NCBI GenBank assembly: GCA_009777995.1
Contig: WRKT01000015.1
Location: forward strand, 1 to 51,746
Direction: 5' to 3'
Length of the DNA: 51,746 nt
DNA from: Treponema sp.
Lineage (GTDB): Bacteria; Spirochaetota; Spirochaetia; Treponematales; Breznakiellaceae
The position numbers and the translations under genes are program-made. The notes under the pieces were generated by a model that saw only the letters and a list, made by a program, of their open reading frames with translations, made no database searches and was not told the origin of the DNA. This document shows positions 51,336-51,746 of this stretch, in pieces (within the stretch, counting starts at the first letter, position 1; each line of letters starts with the position of its first letter).

Positions 51336-51394
51336 AAGTGCGAAGCACTTTGCTCTGAGAGCCAAGAGGTTTTTTGTATAACAAAAAACCTCTT
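51336..51394. repeat. Two hairpins and a 14-bp direct repeat after the TIGR03545 gene
   Basis: AAGTGC-GAA-GCACTT (51336-51350) is a short hairpin without a T-tract. A second, perfect hairpin has 14-bp arms at 51364-51377 and 51381-51394 around ATA. The sequence CTCTTGACCCGAAG occurs at 51318-51331 and 51390-51403, so the -35 box of the tRNA promoter is duplicated. One hairpin may terminate the upstream operon. Confidence 0.7.
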
Positions 51395-51422
51395 GACCCG
51401 AAGGTTGATCCTATAGTACAAT
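51393..51422 (+). promoter_or_regulatory. Promoter of tRNA-Pro
   Basis: TTGACC (51393-51398), 18 bp, TACAAT (51417-51422), about 10 nt before the mature tRNA 5' end. Confidence 0.65.
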
Positions 51423-51432
51423 GTGGTATGCA

Positions 51433-51505
51433 CGGGCGGTAGGATAGAGGCTATTCCGCTGCGTTCGGGACGCAGAGATCGGCGGTTCAACTCCGCCTCG
51501 CCCGA
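51433..51505 (+). tRNA. tRNA-Pro, anticodon CGG
   Basis: Cloverleaf by eye: acceptor CGGGCGG pairs with TCGCCCG (last pair G-U), discriminator A at 51505. The anticodon arm CTGCG-TTCGGGA-CGCAG gives anticodon CGG. The T arm GGCGG-TTCAACT-CCGCC is perfect. The D stem is weak (3 pairs). C1-G72 with A73 is usual for bacterial tRNA-Pro. CCA is not encoded. Confidence 0.9.
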
Positions 51506-51544
51506 ATGTTGCTTAAATAAAAGTTTTTAAAAAGGAGTCATTTT

Positions 51545-51746
51545 ATGGCAAGTGTTGACCTTCCAAAAAGTCCGAATGTGTTCCATCCGGAAAAACCAAG
51601 CGCTGTAGGTTCGCGAAATTCACTGGCACAGGAATACAGGGATCAGCAGGCTGAAGTAAATCAGCTGATGGAGGAGGAAACCAATAAGGTTCTTCATCAC
51701 CTGACCTCCAAGCTTCCCAAGGACGTTCTCGAGCCTCTTTATTTTA
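51545..51746 (+). CDS. N-terminal part of an unrecognised protein (runs off the window), possibly CfpA
   Basis: 67 codons are visible, with AAAGGAG 7 nt before the ATG and an open frame to the end. The sequence is polar and helical, with [24 protein letters not shown] as a coiled-coil-like stretch and no signal peptide. It faintly recalls, from memory, the start of treponemal cytoplasmic filament protein CfpA, which would fit the organism. I cannot confirm this from so short a piece. Confidence 0.6.
   Translation, partial: MASVDLPKSPNVFHPEKPSAVGSRNSLAQEYRDQQAEVNQLMEEETNKVLHHLTSKLPKDVLEPLYF

Noticed and set aside
1-51746. Prophage, transposase or integrase genes
   Set aside because: No protein in the window carries recognisable phage structural, transposase or integrase motifs.

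Overview
The window looks like a chromosomal segment of a Treponema-like spirochaete. Support comes from gene content: many lipoproteins with relaxed spirochaete-type lipoboxes, a FapA (DUF342) protein, a TIGR03546/TIGR03545 pair next to a membrane-anchored TPR protein, a TM2 protein fused to a winged-helix-like tail, a LysM protein next to a lytic transglycosylase lipoprotein, and several ABC systems for amino acids and peptides. Base composition is intermediate. It is clearly more AT-rich at about 16.9-19.4 kb and 22.8-26.0 kb. The assignment is inferred from gene families, not from a database match.

Layout. 0-2.4 kb: end of a branched-chain amino-acid (Liv) ABC operon with LivM and LivG fused in one chain. 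2.4-4.9 kb: a KAS III-like enzyme and a FabG-like reductase, divergent from a TetR-type regulator across a compact regulatory region. 4.9-11.05 kb: an amidohydrolase followed by a complete five-gene Dpp/Opp-type peptide transporter. 11.0-14.0 kb: alanine racemase (minus strand), divergent from a TPR protein and an M28-like peptidase. 14.1-22.8 kb: two TldD/TldE(PmbA) protease pairs. Between them lies an AT-rich insert with a serine hydrolase, a small protein and a three-gene ADP-ribosyltransferase-like (DUF3990/DUF3791) cassette, followed by a nitroreductase. 22.8-26.0 kb: a second AT-rich patch with an S41-protease lipoprotein, a decayed copy of an alpha/beta-hydrolase lipoprotein gene, an orphan HTH regulator with its own operator, and the intact hydrolase. 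26.1-34.6 kb (minus strand): glucose-6-phosphate isomerase, an extra OppC, then oppDFBCA. 34.6-43.8 kb: housekeeping and unknown genes (FapA-like, TM2, MutS2, RsgA, zinc ribbon, pentapeptide repeat, metallo-beta-lactamase fold, HExxH protein, nucleotidyltransferase-like). 43.8-51.3 kb: the envelope cluster (lytic transglycosylase, LysM protein, TPR protein, TIGR03546, TIGR03545). The end holds a tRNA-Pro(CGG) and the start of one further gene.

How the genes fit together. Much of the window concerns peptide and amino-acid supply: Liv import, two peptide importers, an amidohydrolase of the kind that includes dipeptidases, an M28-like peptidase, and two TldD/TldE pairs. The 43.8-51.3 kb part is about envelope and peptidoglycan. 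Promoters are compact. Several genes (tetR, alr, the ADP-ribosyltransferase-like gene, the 47.2 kb TPR gene) have a -10 box 5-8 nt before the start codon, which suggests leaderless mRNAs.

Best candidates for something new: the DUF3990-like toxin cassette with two coupled small partners; a protein joining an Hsp70 substrate-binding-like domain, a membrane segment, a Pro/Thr repeat and LysM; and the duplicated hydrolase locus, with one decayed copy and one copy that lacks a normal start codon. All functions are read from sequence by eye. No searches were run.
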